Counted from the stretch's first letter, positions 7,350-14,811 are shown. The stretch: 20,014 nucleotides of DNA from an uncultured Clostridia bacterium (GCA_947625455.1 CANQOJ010000016.1:1-20014); one strand, 5' to 3'. Numbers and translations are program-made. Notes: generated by a model not told the origin, from the letters alone.

Positions 7350-8162
7350 TCAATCATCGTCATCATTATATCCGACTTGTTTCTTTTTTGGACGGCTAAG
7401 GTCATCATCTTTTAGATTGTTTTTATCATCTGTTATAATATAGTCTTTTGCTTGCTCGTAATATTTGTTTTGTGCTTCTTTAAAATAATTCTGTAAGGGA
7501 ATAAAATTTTTCTCTATTTGTGCCTCGTGGAGACAGTGATAGTATTTAGGCTTATCTTCATCACGGATAATAACAGGAACAAGGTTGCTGTCAAAACATT
7601 GTTTGAGTATTACAGCACGTCCTGTCCTTCCGTTTCCGTCTTGGAAAGGGTGAATTTTCTCATACTCAGCGTGGAATACAGCAATATCAAGTAAACTTTT
7701 CTCACTTGAATTGAATTTATCAATAAGTTCTTCTATCTTTTTCGGAACATCTTTAGGAAGTTCAGTCACTATATCCGAGACGTGGTTCGTCTTGTTTTTG
7801 AATTCTCCGATAGGATAACCGTTGGCATAGTCTTCAAAAACACCTGCTTTAAGCTGATAGTGAAAAGACTTTATCATATCTGAAGTAAGCGGTTTTCCCA
7901 AGTTTTTTAAAACTTCATTGAACATTTTGAAATGCCCCGTCATTTCTTCAACGTCCTTTGCTCTGAAAACAAATTCTTCACTGGAAAATACAGTTCCCGT
8001 GTCAAATAATGATGCTGTTTGTTCACTTGTAAGGGTACTTCCCTCAATTTTATTTGAGTTATATGCCATACACTTTTGAGTAAAAGCATATATGCCTTTT
8101 CTGTTTTGCCTTCTAAACTCCTCTAAAATTTGTTCTTTTAATCTCTGCACAAAGTCTTTCAC
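7350..8162 (-). CDS. Fic-domain protein (class II, self-inhibited)
   Basis: A 270-residue Fic protein. Such enzymes usually transfer AMP from ATP to a hydroxyl of a target protein. The active-site loop HPFQDGNGRTGR (171-182) matches HPFx(D/E)GNGRxxR exactly, with catalytic His171. The flap (PIGEFKNKTNHV) precedes it at 117-128. An inhibitory helix with SNKIEG (36-41) matches (S/T)xxxE(G/N), so inhibition is N-terminal and in cis. I choose GTG at 8160-8162, nine bases after AAGGAG; an ATG at 8189 has no such site. The C-terminal tail is acidic and ends KQVGYNDDDD, almost the same as the end of the ATPase two genes upstream. A Fic N-terminal fragment lies immediately upstream. A toxin-like or signalling role is likely; the target is unknown. 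Confidence 0.9.
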   Translation of the reverse strand: MKDFVQRLKEQILEEFRRQNRKGIYAFTQKCMAYNSNKIEGSTLTSEQTASLFDTGTVFSSEEFVFRAKDVEEMTGHFKMFNEVLKNLGKPLTSDMIKSFHYQLKAGVFEDYANGYPIGEFKNKTNHVSDIVTELPKDVPKKIEELIDKFNSSEKSLLDIAVFHAEYEKIHPFQDGNGRTGRAVILKQCFDSNLVPVIIRDEDKPKYYHCLHEAQIEKNFIPLQNYFKEAQNKYYEQAKDYIITDDKNNLKDDDLSRPKKKQVGYNDDDD

Positions 8163-8201
8163 AATCAAGCACTCCTTCTTCCACAGCATTTACAATTTCT
8201 T

Positions 8202-8603
8202 TCATAGCAGAGTAAGGTTTTCCTTTATAAGAAATTCATTTGGAAAATCTGGTTTCCAAGAAGTACCACCGATTGAAACGGTAACATTACGCAAAAAACC
8301 TGCATCAAAAAACAGTTGACCATCACCAACATAACGATTAAGTTGACAAATGTAATTAAAATCTGTTGGATAATCAACAGTGTCAAAAATAAACTGCCAA
8401 GCGTGTTTTAAGTTGTTGACTGCTAAAATTTCATCAACTGTTTTGTTAGCTACTGACATACCGTTGTAAATGGCTTCTGTTTCGGGAAACGTTACGCTAA
8501 GTCCCTCTAACTTTGCACTTTTCCAAATATAATCAACAATATTTCTTTTTGCAACAAAGATATTCTCATCAACTGTAAGATGGTATTTTTTCTTGAAATC
8601 CAT
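8202..8603 (-). CDS. Fic N-terminal domain only (truncated Fic protein)
   Basis: A 133-residue protein that matches the N-terminal part of a second type of Fic protein: NIFVAKRNIVDYIWKSAKLE, LSVTFPETEAIYNG, then NLKHAWQF and SIGGTSWKP. It contains the inhibitory motif SAKLEG at 29-34, which fits (S/T)xxxE(G/N). It stops (TGA) before any HPFx(D/E)GN(G/K)R loop, so it cannot be catalytic. In another frame after the stop, a short stretch (KEIVNAVEEGVLDCE) could be residual Fic sequence, which fits truncation by deletion or frameshift. The start has AAGGA at good spacing. Either it is a degenerate remnant, or the inhibitory helix acts in trans on the adjacent Fic, as VbhA-type antitoxins do. Confidence 0.7.
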   Translation of the reverse strand: MDFKKKYHLTVDENIFVAKRNIVDYIWKSAKLEGLSVTFPETEAIYNGMSVANKTVDEILAVNNLKHAWQFIFDTVDYPTDFNYICQLNRYVGDGQLFFDAGFLRNVTVSIGGTSWKPDFPNEFLIKENLTLL

Positions 8604-8617
8604 ATATTGTCCTTTCT

Positions 8618-10057
8618 TTAATCATCATTATACCCAACTTGTTTGGGTAATGTATGCTTAACTTGTTGCTCGCCATCGCCGTTGCCGATTCCGTTCTTCA
8701 ATCGGTTATAATTTTCATCAAAATCTCTATAATTTTGTAAAGTTTCACAATCTATTCTTGTGAATATTACTTTTTTGCCGTTACGCACACCGCATTTTTC
8801 TGTTTTTGTGTTGCAAATAACGTAACGTCCACCAATATCTGCTCCGCTGAACAGTGCTTCTATACCTTTTGATACCAAACTGCTGTTTTCAGAAAGACTT
8901 GCTGCCTCTTGCAGCTTTGCATCAAAAAGGTAAACCAAGTGGTCGTTCGGATTTACAATAACTATTTCAAGTTCGGGCTTTCCCAAACGCTGACCTAAAT
9001 CAGCATACCACATATAATCTTCAGACTTTGTGTTGTAATACATAAAAGTTACTGCATAAGACTCAAACGCCTTACCCAACTGTTCTTCAGCCGTAACATC
9101 ATCAAACACAGCACTTACCATTTGATAAGTAAGTGACGGGTTGACGAGATGTAATCTGTATTCGTCCTGATTAGCAACGTTATGTGTTTTTACAATAAAT
9201 TTTGCTTGTTCAAGAACGTCAGAAACGATTTTGAACTTGAATGGCGTAATTTCTACTGTCGGGTCAACGCCAAAATTTGTAAGCATTTTACGATATTCGG
9301 GGTTTTCTTGTCGCATTTGAGGATAATGAATCTTTTTCTCTGTGGAGTCGCAAACCGCCAGATACATAATGTCATATACTATTGCTTTTGCTTCCTGTTC
9401 GTCTAAATTCATAAACCTAGACAAATCATCAATTACAGCTTCTTGAAGATACTTTTGCATATCTTTAAAGTTCTCGATAGCATACTCCTTGAAGATGCCC
9501 CCTGTCTTCAGAAATTCTAAACAACTTGCTTTGCTATATTCTTTCTGATATATTCTACAAAACTCCTCGTAAGTGAACAGGTTTACATTAATGGGATGAC
9601 AGCGGTGAATAAGCTCACCGCTTTTCAAGTATTCCAATGCCAACGAATGAGTGCCTGTTATAGCGATTCGCTTGCCATTCTCTGCCAGCGTCCAAAGAAA
9701 ACCGCTTAAATCGTGATTATCTTTAATCCAAGTATATTCATCAATGATGATATTCTTTTCTTTGACGGTCTTTAAAAAAGAAATATATTCACGACCGTTC
9801 ATATTCTCCTCAAGCTGTGCTTGAATATAGATAGTGTCATCGCAATCACTTACAGCTTGAAGCAGACCGAACGTTTTGCCCGTTGCCCTAAAGCCACAAA
9901 TAATGTGTACCATAGGAAAATCATCGCCAAAGCAATAACGCCTGATATAGTCAACAAAGTCACGCTCGTAAACCCTGTCCAGCTTAGTATGCTCCATTGC
10001 TTTTGCCTGTAGCTTGGCTATATATGATTTTAACTCATCACCTGATTTAACCAACAT
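8618..10057 (-). CDS. AAA_14 / DUF4143-type ATPase
   Basis: A 479-residue ATPase. Walker A is GFRATGKT (55-62) and Walker B is NIIIDEY (102-108). ITGTHSLALEYL follows as the sensor region, then a Glu/Tyr-rich stretch typical of AAA_14 proteins (INVNLFTYEEFCRIY). The C-terminal part carries a DUF4143-like nuclease-fold region (about 380-420: LEIVIVNPNDHLVYLFDAKL). Proteins of this type are widespread in gut Clostridia and Bacteroidota; their role is not established. I place the start at ATG 10055-10057, eight bases after AGAGGTG, rather than the TTG two codons upstream. The C-terminus ends KQVGYNDD, shared with the Fic protein. A fragment of a second copy of its 3' end lies just upstream (10101-10346). 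Confidence 0.85.
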   Translation of the reverse strand: MLVKSGDELKSYIAKLQAKAMEHTKLDRVYERDFVDYIRRYCFGDDFPMVHIICGFRATGKTFGLLQAVSDCDDTIYIQAQLEENMNGREYISFLKTVKEKNIIIDEYTWIKDNHDLSGFLWTLAENGKRIAITGTHSLALEYLKSGELIHRCHPINVNLFTYEEFCRIYQKEYSKASCLEFLKTGGIFKEYAIENFKDMQKYLQEAVIDDLSRFMNLDEQEAKAIVYDIMYLAVCDSTEKKIHYPQMRQENPEYRKMLTNFGVDPTVEITPFKFKIVSDVLEQAKFIVKTHNVANQDEYRLHLVNPSLTYQMVSAVFDDVTAEEQLGKAFESYAVTFMYYNTKSEDYMWYADLGQRLGKPELEIVIVNPNDHLVYLFDAKLQEAASLSENSSLVSKGIEALFSGADIGGRYVICNTKTEKCGVRNGKKVIFTRIDCETLQNYRDFDENYNRLKNGIGNGDGEQQVKHTLPKQVGYNDD

Positions 10058-10100
10058 AATCAATTCACCTCTATTATAATAAATAATGTATAACCCTTAT

Positions 10101-10346
10101 CTAGTCATCATTCAAACGGTCGTATTTAGACTTATGACTTTGTTCATCATCACCGTTACCAACCCCATTTTTTAATTTATTGTAAACATCATCAAAATCA
10201 CGATAATTTTGCAAAGTTTCACAATCCAAACGTGTAAAAACGACTTTTTTACCGTTCCGCACACCACATTTTTCAACAGGACTGTTTCCTACCACGACAC
10301 GATGTCGTAAGGCGAACCTTGTATAGCGTGAAACAGGACGTTTCAC
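10101..10346 (-). pseudogene. 3' remnant of a second copy of the ATPase gene
   Basis: Residues from VEKCGVRNGKKVVFTRLD through ETLQNYRDFDDVYNKLKNGV to GNGDDEQ match the last part of the neighbouring ATPase (EKCGVRNGKKVIFTRIDCET and onward) with a few changes. The match begins near 10277. Upstream of it the frame is only hairpin sequence (10294-10378), so the N-terminal part of this reading frame is not protein of the original gene. The tail diverges to YDRLNDD. I read it as the leftover of a tandem duplication or recombination of the ATPase gene and doubt that it is expressed as protein. Confidence 0.75.
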
Positions 10347-10378
10347 GCCCTATGGTTCGCACTATGACACGATGTCGT
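10294..10378. repeat. nested palindromic element (MITE-like or structured RNA)
   Basis: Outer near-palindromes ACGACACGATGTCGT (10294-10308) and ATGACACGATGTCGT (10364-10378) flank a large hairpin. In the hairpin GCGAACC (10312-10318) pairs with GGTTCGC (10354-10360), and inside it GCGTGAAAC (10326-10334) pairs with GTTTCACGC (10340-10348) around a 5-nt loop. It begins about where homology to the ATPase gene stops, so it may be an inserted mini-element or the scar of a rearrangement. Confidence 0.6.
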
Positions 10379-10418
10379 CTGCCCCAAGGTCGACACTACG
10401 AAACGCCCTCTCGTTATA

Positions 10419-10664
10419 TTAGTCATCAATAGGATAGTACTTCAAACAAAGCATTTTCCACTCTTTGTTAGTTATCACATCAGGAACAATTTGCTTGGCA
10501 AGGATTTCAATGTTATCTTGTAGTTCATACAAGGCACAAAGTTCTCCTTTTCGGTCCGCTTCTTCTGCTTTCGCAATTGCCTCTTTGAGCAAAGACGGCA
10601 ATTTATCATAAAACGAAGATATATCTATATCTCTTATCCATCTGAATTTCTCACTGTTGTTCAT
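10419..10664 (-). CDS. hypothetical 81-residue protein
   Basis: Not recognised. Mostly helical and charged: FYDKLPSLLKEAIAKAEEAD, then KGELCALYELQDNIEILAKQ, then a short ITNKEWKMLCLKYYPIDD end. No membrane segment or motif is visible. The start is supported by AGAGGTAAG upstream. It overlaps the end of the small 42-codon gene at 10651-10779 by 14 bp, suggesting coupled translation, and lies behind the promoter at 10807-10835. Confidence 0.6.
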   Translation of the reverse strand: MNNSEKFRWIRDIDISSFYDKLPSLLKEAIAKAEEADRKGELCALYELQDNIEILAKQIVPDVITNKEWKMLCLKYYPIDD

Positions 10665-10779
10665 AACCGCTTACCTCTCTGCTATCTATAGCTCCCTGTT
10701 TGCCTTGTGTCGATGTTCCCAAGTCTTTAAAAGATATATTCTGACTGTCATCAGAATTTTTCCGAGGATATGTAAACAT
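10651..10779 (-). CDS. small 42-residue gene at the operon head
   Basis: ATG (10777-10779) follows GCGAGGA at about 8 bases and sits about 20 nt after the probable transcription start of the promoter at 10807-10835. The product begins MFTYPRKNSDDSQN and is polar and probably disordered. It ends at TGA (10651-10653), inside the start region of the next gene. Expression is plausible from position and binding site alone. It could be a leader peptide that governs translation of the downstream gene. No relatives are known to me. Confidence 0.5.
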   Translation of the reverse strand: MFTYPRKNSDDSQNISFKDLGTSTQGKQGAIDSREVSGYEQQ

Positions 10780-10806
10780 AATCTAATCCTCGCTTTCACT
10801 ATAAAC

Positions 10807-10835
10807 ATTATACCACATTTGTCCCATATCGTCAA
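10807..10835 (-). promoter_or_regulatory. sigma-A promoter of the ATPase/Fic operon
   Basis: Minus-strand TTGACG (10830-10835) and TATAAT (10807-10812), 17-bp spacer. The spacer contains ACAAATGTGG, similar to the sequence after the -35 box in the promoters at 4265-4293 and 17875-17903. Confidence 0.8.
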
Positions 10836-10892
10836 CAACTTTTCAAGTAATGGCGATAAATTTCGTCCAATCGTCCATACTTTGTTCCTTTT

Positions 10893-12083
10893 TTACAGAT
10901 TGTTTCGGTTGACGCTCGTGCTTACATCAACTCCGCAAAGAACAAATTTATTATCTTCATTCTTCTTATTGATGTCACCAAGCAAGCCTTTCCCAAAATT
11001 TACTGCGTGTCGGTCTATCGTTTCGTCAAGTATGTTGCGAACAGTCCTGCCGTTACCGAAAGAGGAAAGTTTAATTTCTTTGGCACAGCGAATTTCAAAA
11101 TTAGATAAAGCGTCTGCCGAAACTACAAAGCCTTGCTCGTGTGCCATTGCTACGAATATCTGTTTCATTTCTTCAATGTTGTAATCGGGAAATTCAAGAT
11201 ATTCTTTCACTCTGCTCTTGAACCCTTCGTTTCGTTCAAGCAATTTTTTCATATCGTTCTTATAGCCTGCAAGGATAACAGTGAATTTATCTCTGTTATC
11301 TTCCATCTCTTTGATTAACGTAGCTATCGCCGTGTCGCCATAATTCCCATTCATCAATGCGTATGCCTCGTCTATGAACAGAACTCCGCCATATGCTCTC
11401 TGTAAGACTAACTTAGTTTTTACATCTGTCATTTCTGCGGCTTTTAAAAAACTGCCGTCCACTTCAACACACTTGTTCTCTTTTATATATCCGTACTTGT
11501 ATAAAAAGCCTGTAATAATTCTGGCTACTGTCGTTTTTCCTGTACCCGCAGAACCATAAAATACAAAATGCCGACCGTTCATTCCGTACTGTGAGAAAAT
11601 TTCCTTTCTTAAACTTTCTTTTTCAAATTTCATTCGTGCCGCCATTTCGGATATTTTAGTTTTTACAGATTGAAGTCCGATTAAACTATCTAAATCTTTT
11701 TCGGGGTTAGTACTGCCTTTATGCACTATCTTTTTAACAGCACTTGATGAAAGCAGGCTTTCCATTTGAGCCGTTTTCTGCAAATCCATTTCTTCACGTT
11801 GCGCTCTCGTAAGATTTTCAAATTTGTGTTTCTTGCTGTTTCCAAATTCATCATACTCGTTATCTAAGATAGCTTGTTGATACATTTTCTTTAATGGATA
11901 TTTCAAGAATACCCATTGTGCAAACGTAGCCAAAAATACAATTACAGGCAATACGCCTATTTCTTTATTTATGCTTGTCAAAAGGTCATAGATGAAATAT
12001 GTAAAACCTGCAAACGGAAGTACGGTACTTATCGTACTTAAAATTATCGCTAACGGATAACTGGTTTTTCTTTTACCTTTCAT
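10893..12083 (-). CDS. membrane-anchored AAA ATPase of the CbxX/CfxQ family
   Basis: A 396-residue AAA protein related to CbxX/CfxQ (rubisco activase type) and SpoVK. Two hydrophobic segments at about 10-32 and 43-60 anchor the N-terminus; a charged linker follows. The ATPase module has Walker A GSAGTGKT (177-184), Walker B GVLFIDEA (233-240), sensor 1 VILAGYKND (about 269-277) and an arginine finger in NEGFKSR (Arg291). These ATPases remodel proteins as hexamers. In Firmicutes mobile elements and in type VII secretion loci they are common, and the substrate is usually unknown. The start ATG overlaps the stop of the methyltransferase fragment upstream by 4 bp (ATGA), so translation is coupled. 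After the stop, a tiny ORF and the next operon's promoter follow. Confidence 0.85.
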   Translation of the reverse strand: MKGKRKTSYPLAIILSTISTVLPFAGFTYFIYDLLTSINKEIGVLPVIVFLATFAQWVFLKYPLKKMYQQAILDNEYDEFGNSKKHKFENLTRAQREEMDLQKTAQMESLLSSSAVKKIVHKGSTNPEKDLDSLIGLQSVKTKISEMAARMKFEKESLRKEIFSQYGMNGRHFVFYGSAGTGKTTVARIITGFLYKYGYIKENKCVEVDGSFLKAAEMTDVKTKLVLQRAYGGVLFIDEAYALMNGNYGDTAIATLIKEMEDNRDKFTVILAGYKNDMKKLLERNEGFKSRVKEYLEFPDYNIEEMKQIFVAMAHEQGFVVSADALSNFEIRCAKEIKLSSFGNGRTVRNILDETIDRHAVNFGKGLLGDINKKNEDNKFVLCGVDVSTSVNRNNL

Positions 12084-12331
12084 TCAACACGCTCCCCATA
12101 TTTCTTCAGTCTGTTTACGCTTGCTTGATAATATACAGGATTTATTTCTATTCCGATATATCTTCTGTTAAGTTGTAACGCCGCTTCTCCCGTGCTGTTT
12201 ACTCCGCCGAAACAATCAAGCACAATTGAATTTTCGTTAGAAGCAATCTCTATAATCTTCTTTAATACTTTATGGTTGGGTATCTCCCGCATTTTTTCAA
12301 AGCAATCTCCGCAAATTAACTCATATCTCAT
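12080..12331 (-). pseudogene. DNA methyltransferase remnant (AdoMet-binding half)
   Basis: 83 residues. It starts like a class-beta N4/N6 DNA methyltransferase (YELICGDCFEKMREIPN) and then jumps straight to the C-terminal part, IVLDCFGGVNSTGEAA (36-51), which is motif I of the AdoMet site, followed by YIGIEINPVYYQASVNRL. The central region with the catalytic DPPY motif and target recognition is absent, as after an internal deletion. ATG at 12331 is chosen because AGAGGA lies upstream. It still overlaps the CbxX gene by 4 bp, so it may be translated even if inactive. Confidence 0.7.
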
Positions 12332-12374
12332 CTTTAACGTTCCTCTGCTATTTATGTACAATTACAATTAAGAA

Positions 12375-12421
12375 GTATATAAGTATATCAAGTTAGACCA
12401 CATTAGAAAACGTTCATTATT
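12375..12421 (-). repeat. inverted copy of the iteron-adjacent 33-nt block
   Basis: 12389-12421 matches the reverse complement of 18084-18116 at 32 of 33 positions. Just upstream, GTATATAAGTATAT resembles the iterons beside the other copy. It lies in the short gap after the membrane-protein gene and reaches that gene's stop codon. Confidence 0.75.
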
Positions 12422-13029
12422 TAGTTTTTCAGACTGTCGCCCATAAGTTTGGTGAACTTCTGCTTTAACGTTTTAGTCTTTGACTTGCCGATTAAAGTGC
12501 CAATGCCATAAGCAATCAGACATAACACAACACCGCAGAATATAACGAGCAATGATTCGCTAAGTATATCCCCTAACCCTTTATTTGATATGCAATTAAC
12601 GACCGTCAAAGCTATACAACTGATTACTGTGGCAATTATAAGAGCTGATATGATTATGTCTATTTTATTCCAAAGTTTATCTTTCATATCTTCGTAGCTT
12701 TGTTCTATTTTGTGGATTTCACAGGCAGGTTCAAACCACTCGTCAAACCATTCATTATTATCGCCGTGAACAAAGAATTTGGCACACACATATCCTGTGC
12801 TTGTAGTATACAGAAAAGGATAAGCCATTTCTTCAAAATAAGGATATACCTTTAGTTCACAATATTTTTTATTGTTAGAATCATAGTTTTCCGATAAGTA
12901 TTTAGCCTTAACGATTGTTCCTGCTTCAAAATAACCCTCGTTATTAACAGAATAAAACGGCTTTTTTACGCGAAGAAAATCAGACTTATCTATCTTATCC
13001 TTTGTCGCTTGTAAATAATCAATATACAT
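12421..13029 (-). CDS. hypothetical membrane protein with soluble N-terminal domain
   Basis: A 202-residue protein. The first 115 residues form a soluble, aromatic-rich domain (VKKPFYSVNNEGYFEAGTIV, then WFDEWFEPACEIHKI). Two membrane segments follow at about 125-147 (IIISALIIATVISCIALTVV) and 156-178 (LLVIFCGVVLCLIAYGIGTL), with a basic C-terminal tail. Not recognised. The start is supported by AAAGGAAAG at good spacing. It sits between the HD-domain gene and the methyltransferase remnant in the long minus-strand operon. The 86-bp gap before it contains another copy of the AACTTG-TATACCTAAAT motif. Confidence 0.65.
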   Translation of the reverse strand: MYIDYLQATKDKIDKSDFLRVKKPFYSVNNEGYFEAGTIVKAKYLSENYDSNNKKYCELKVYPYFEEMAYPFLYTTSTGYVCAKFFVHGDNNEWFDEWFEPACEIHKIEQSYEDMKDKLWNKIDIIISALIIATVISCIALTVVNCISNKGLGDILSESLLVIFCGVVLCLIAYGIGTLIGKSKTKTLKQKFTKLMGDSLKN

Positions 13030-13094
13030 ATACTTTCCTTTCGTTAGTTAGCGTTCTCCTGCGGCACTTTCTCGCCTTGTGAGATAATGCGTAT

Positions 13095-13112
13095 AACTTG
13101 ATATACCTAAAT
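13095..13112 (+). repeat. third copy of the AACTTG(A/T)TATACCTAAAT motif
   Basis: This 18-nt stretch differs at one position from 18111-18128. A related inverted form lies at about 12377-12394. All three lie in gaps between genes. Confidence 0.55.
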
Positions 13113-13115
13113 TTA

Positions 13116-13673
13116 TTATTCTTTTTCTCGTGGGATTTTTTCTTTATGATATAATTTGATGGGCTTTCCTATTCCCCAACTCTGCTGATATTCTTTAATA
13201 AACGCAATATTGTCGCTTACCGTCTCATAAGCGATACTGTCATAGCCATATCTTTCTCCTATATCTTTAAGGCGGTTTTCAAAACCTACTCGAAAACCTC
13301 TTGCATCTATTGAGGAGTCTGCCTCTACCAACAAAGTGAGAATATGTCCTTTTGTCTTTCTGTCAAATGAACCTATATGCTCAAACTTGTTGAACATATA
13401 GTCTGTAAACAGTTCTCTTAATTTGTTTCCGTGAAGTTCAACAGCAAACGAGTATTTCAGCATACCCATTTTATCAAGCAACATTGCTCCATACTGTTCG
13501 TGACCTGAATGTCCTTTTAGATAACCTATGTCGTGCAGAAGTCCGACTACATACATTTCATCAGGATTTAACCCATAATCATTTGCTCTCTCTCGCATAT
13601 ACTCGGCAACACCTATCATATGCGCTGTTTTATATTTATTGATATGCTCTTTGCTTGCCGTTGCAATTTCCAT
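13116..13673 (-). CDS. HD-domain metal-dependent phosphohydrolase
   Basis: A 185-residue HD-superfamily protein. Metal-ligand candidates are His18 (KTAHMIGVAEYM), the LLHDIGY doublet His47-Asp48, His58 in GHEQYGA and Asp119 in VEADSS, which gives the H...HD...D layout. Such enzymes hydrolyse phosphoesters of nucleotides or cyclic nucleotides; the substrate is not predictable here. The start is supported by GAGG seven bases upstream. The gene follows the truncated methyltransferase by 12 bp. It was presumably acquired as operon cargo; a nucleotide-signalling or nucleotide-depletion defence role is possible but not shown. Confidence 0.8.
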   Translation of the reverse strand: MEIATASKEHINKYKTAHMIGVAEYMRERANDYGLNPDEMYVVGLLHDIGYLKGHSGHEQYGAMLLDKMGMLKYSFAVELHGNKLRELFTDYMFNKFEHIGSFDRKTKGHILTLLVEADSSIDARGFRVGFENRLKDIGERYGYDSIAYETVSDNIAFIKEYQQSWGIGKPIKLYHKEKIPREKE

Positions 13674-13685
13674 AATATAACCTCG

Positions 13686-13934
13686 CTAATTTGCCCGATA
13701 TTCATTGTTACTGCACATAAGTTCTGCTGTAAATAATCCGCTCCCAAACAAAACAATTGCGCCATTATCTTTAATAATTCTGCTGTACTGTTTCCATAGC
13801 AATTCAAACGGAATTATAATATCCCATTCACAGTGAGTTGTTCCATACGGCAAATCACACAAAATCATATCTATCGAATTGTTGGGAATGTCTTTCATAT
13901 ACTCTAAACAATCACCTTTAAAAAGAGTAATCAA
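13686..13934 (-). pseudogene. DNA methyltransferase remnant (catalytic-motif half)
   Basis: 82 residues equal to the N-terminal part of a class-beta DNA methyltransferase: ITLFKGDCLEYMKDIPNNSI, then motif IV as DLPYG (27-31) in place of DPPYG, then ELLWKQYSRIIKDNGAIVLF. It ends abruptly after SNNEYRAN, before the target-recognition region and before the AdoMet motif I. It begins with TTG two bases after the stop of the preceding gene, with AGAGG upstream. It probably has no methyltransferase activity alone. The AdoMet half of a similar enzyme lies at 12080-12331. Confidence 0.75.
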
Positions 13935-13936
13935 TT

Positions 13937-14191
13937 CTAAGCCTCTTTCTTTATCGGTACAGGTGTAACAGGCAAGCTGTCTGTGCTGTCAGAAAAGAGG
14001 TCACGTTTAAGTTCATTGTATTTATGTTCGCAGGCTACCTTATTTTCTCCGAAGCAAAATTCATACGGAGTGTTTTGGTTGGCGACTGCTATGCAGATGT
14101 AATACTGTCCGAAACTGTGTTTCTTCTCCAAGGCGTAAATTGCGTCACATCTAATCGTTATGCTGTTGTTTAATTCAATCCACTTTGCCAT
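13937..14191 (-). CDS. hypothetical 84-residue protein
   Basis: Not recognised. MAKWIELNNSITIRCDAIYA and the following beta-rich residues suggest a small beta domain (to about residue 60), with a Thr/Pro/Ser-rich tail (TDSLPVTPVPIKKEA). ATG with AAAGGAAAT seven bases upstream. It lies 13 bp after the NYN gene and 2 bp before the methyltransferase remnant. Confidence 0.65.
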   Translation of the reverse strand: MAKWIELNNSITIRCDAIYALEKKHSFGQYYICIAVANQNTPYEFCFGENKVACEHKYNELKRDLFSDSTDSLPVTPVPIKKEA

Positions 14192-14204
14192 TGTCTTATT
14201 TCCT

Positions 14205-14780
14205 TTAGCTTATTTTTATAACTCTATTGCTTACTTTTTGAAGTTTCTTTGATACTGAGGAACTATGAATTACAACTACCGTTTTTCCTTTATTCCTTGC
14301 TTGCTTTAAAATAGGGGCATATCCGCCGTCAGCACTTGCAAGGCAAATAATGTCAATATCATCTCTATGCCCGATAGTGTTGTGAATATCGTTTATTATG
14401 ATATTATCAACTGCGTTTTTCTTCTTTCCTTGAACCTGTCTTAAAGTCCACCCATACTTATTTGCAACCTTGCCCCATTCTTTAAAGTGATTTTTATTAT
14501 CAGGTCTGTCATATATAGTCGCAGTACTAAGCACACCGCCAATTTTCTTAACTTCTGACAACAGTTCTTCAATTTTGTTGTGCGAAAAATTTTCGCTGTC
14601 TATAAACATAACTATTCGTTTTTTATTTGAAGAAGAAACCGAAGAACCCACAGTTGAAGATTGATTTTTTTCTGAAAGTAACTTGGTAATATTATCTTCA
14701 AGTGCTTTCAATGTTTCTTTTATTGCCTGTATTTCACCAAGGCAATTTTTGATTTTTTTGTTTCTTTCATCTGATGTCAT
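14205..14780 (-). CDS. NYN/PIN-like (LabA/DUF88-type) putative ribonuclease
   Basis: A 191-residue protein. The N-terminus (about 5-40) is a probable coiled coil, followed by a Ser-rich linker. The NYN domain starts at about 55. Conserved acidic positions fit the PIN/NYN metal site: Asp61 in FIDSENFS, Asp125 in NAVDNIIINDI and Asp151 in LASADGGYAP. A KGKTVVVIHSS strand follows. NYN proteins are metal-dependent RNases, so RNA cleavage or processing is the likely activity; the substrate is unknown. It is the first gene downstream of the second guide-RNA cassette, with GGAG 10 bases before ATG. This makes a link to the Cas12f RNA, or to host RNA in a defence role, conceivable but unproven. Confidence 0.75.
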   Translation of the reverse strand: MTSDERNKKIKNCLGEIQAIKETLKALEDNITKLLSEKNQSSTVGSSVSSSNKKRIVMFIDSENFSHNKIEELLSEVKKIGGVLSTATIYDRPDNKNHFKEWGKVANKYGWTLRQVQGKKKNAVDNIIINDIHNTIGHRDDIDIICLASADGGYAPILKQARNKGKTVVVIHSSSVSKKLQKVSNRVIKIS

Positions 14781-14811
14781 TCTTATTTTTCTCCAAACAG
14801 TTTTAAGATTT

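Noticed and set aside
10370..10391. A 9-nt match (GGCAGACGA) on the minus strand to the start of the first guide after scaffold A, with a TTG upstream, as a possible self-target.
   Set aside because: By a rough count a 9-nt match in 40 kb of strand sequence is expected about 0.15 times per guide by chance, and the pairing fails from position 10 on.
10843..10878. An 11-codon ORF (MDDWTKFIAIT) with AAGGAA upstream, after the CbxX-type gene.
   Set aside because: Too short to support; it may be the remnant of a lost gene start.
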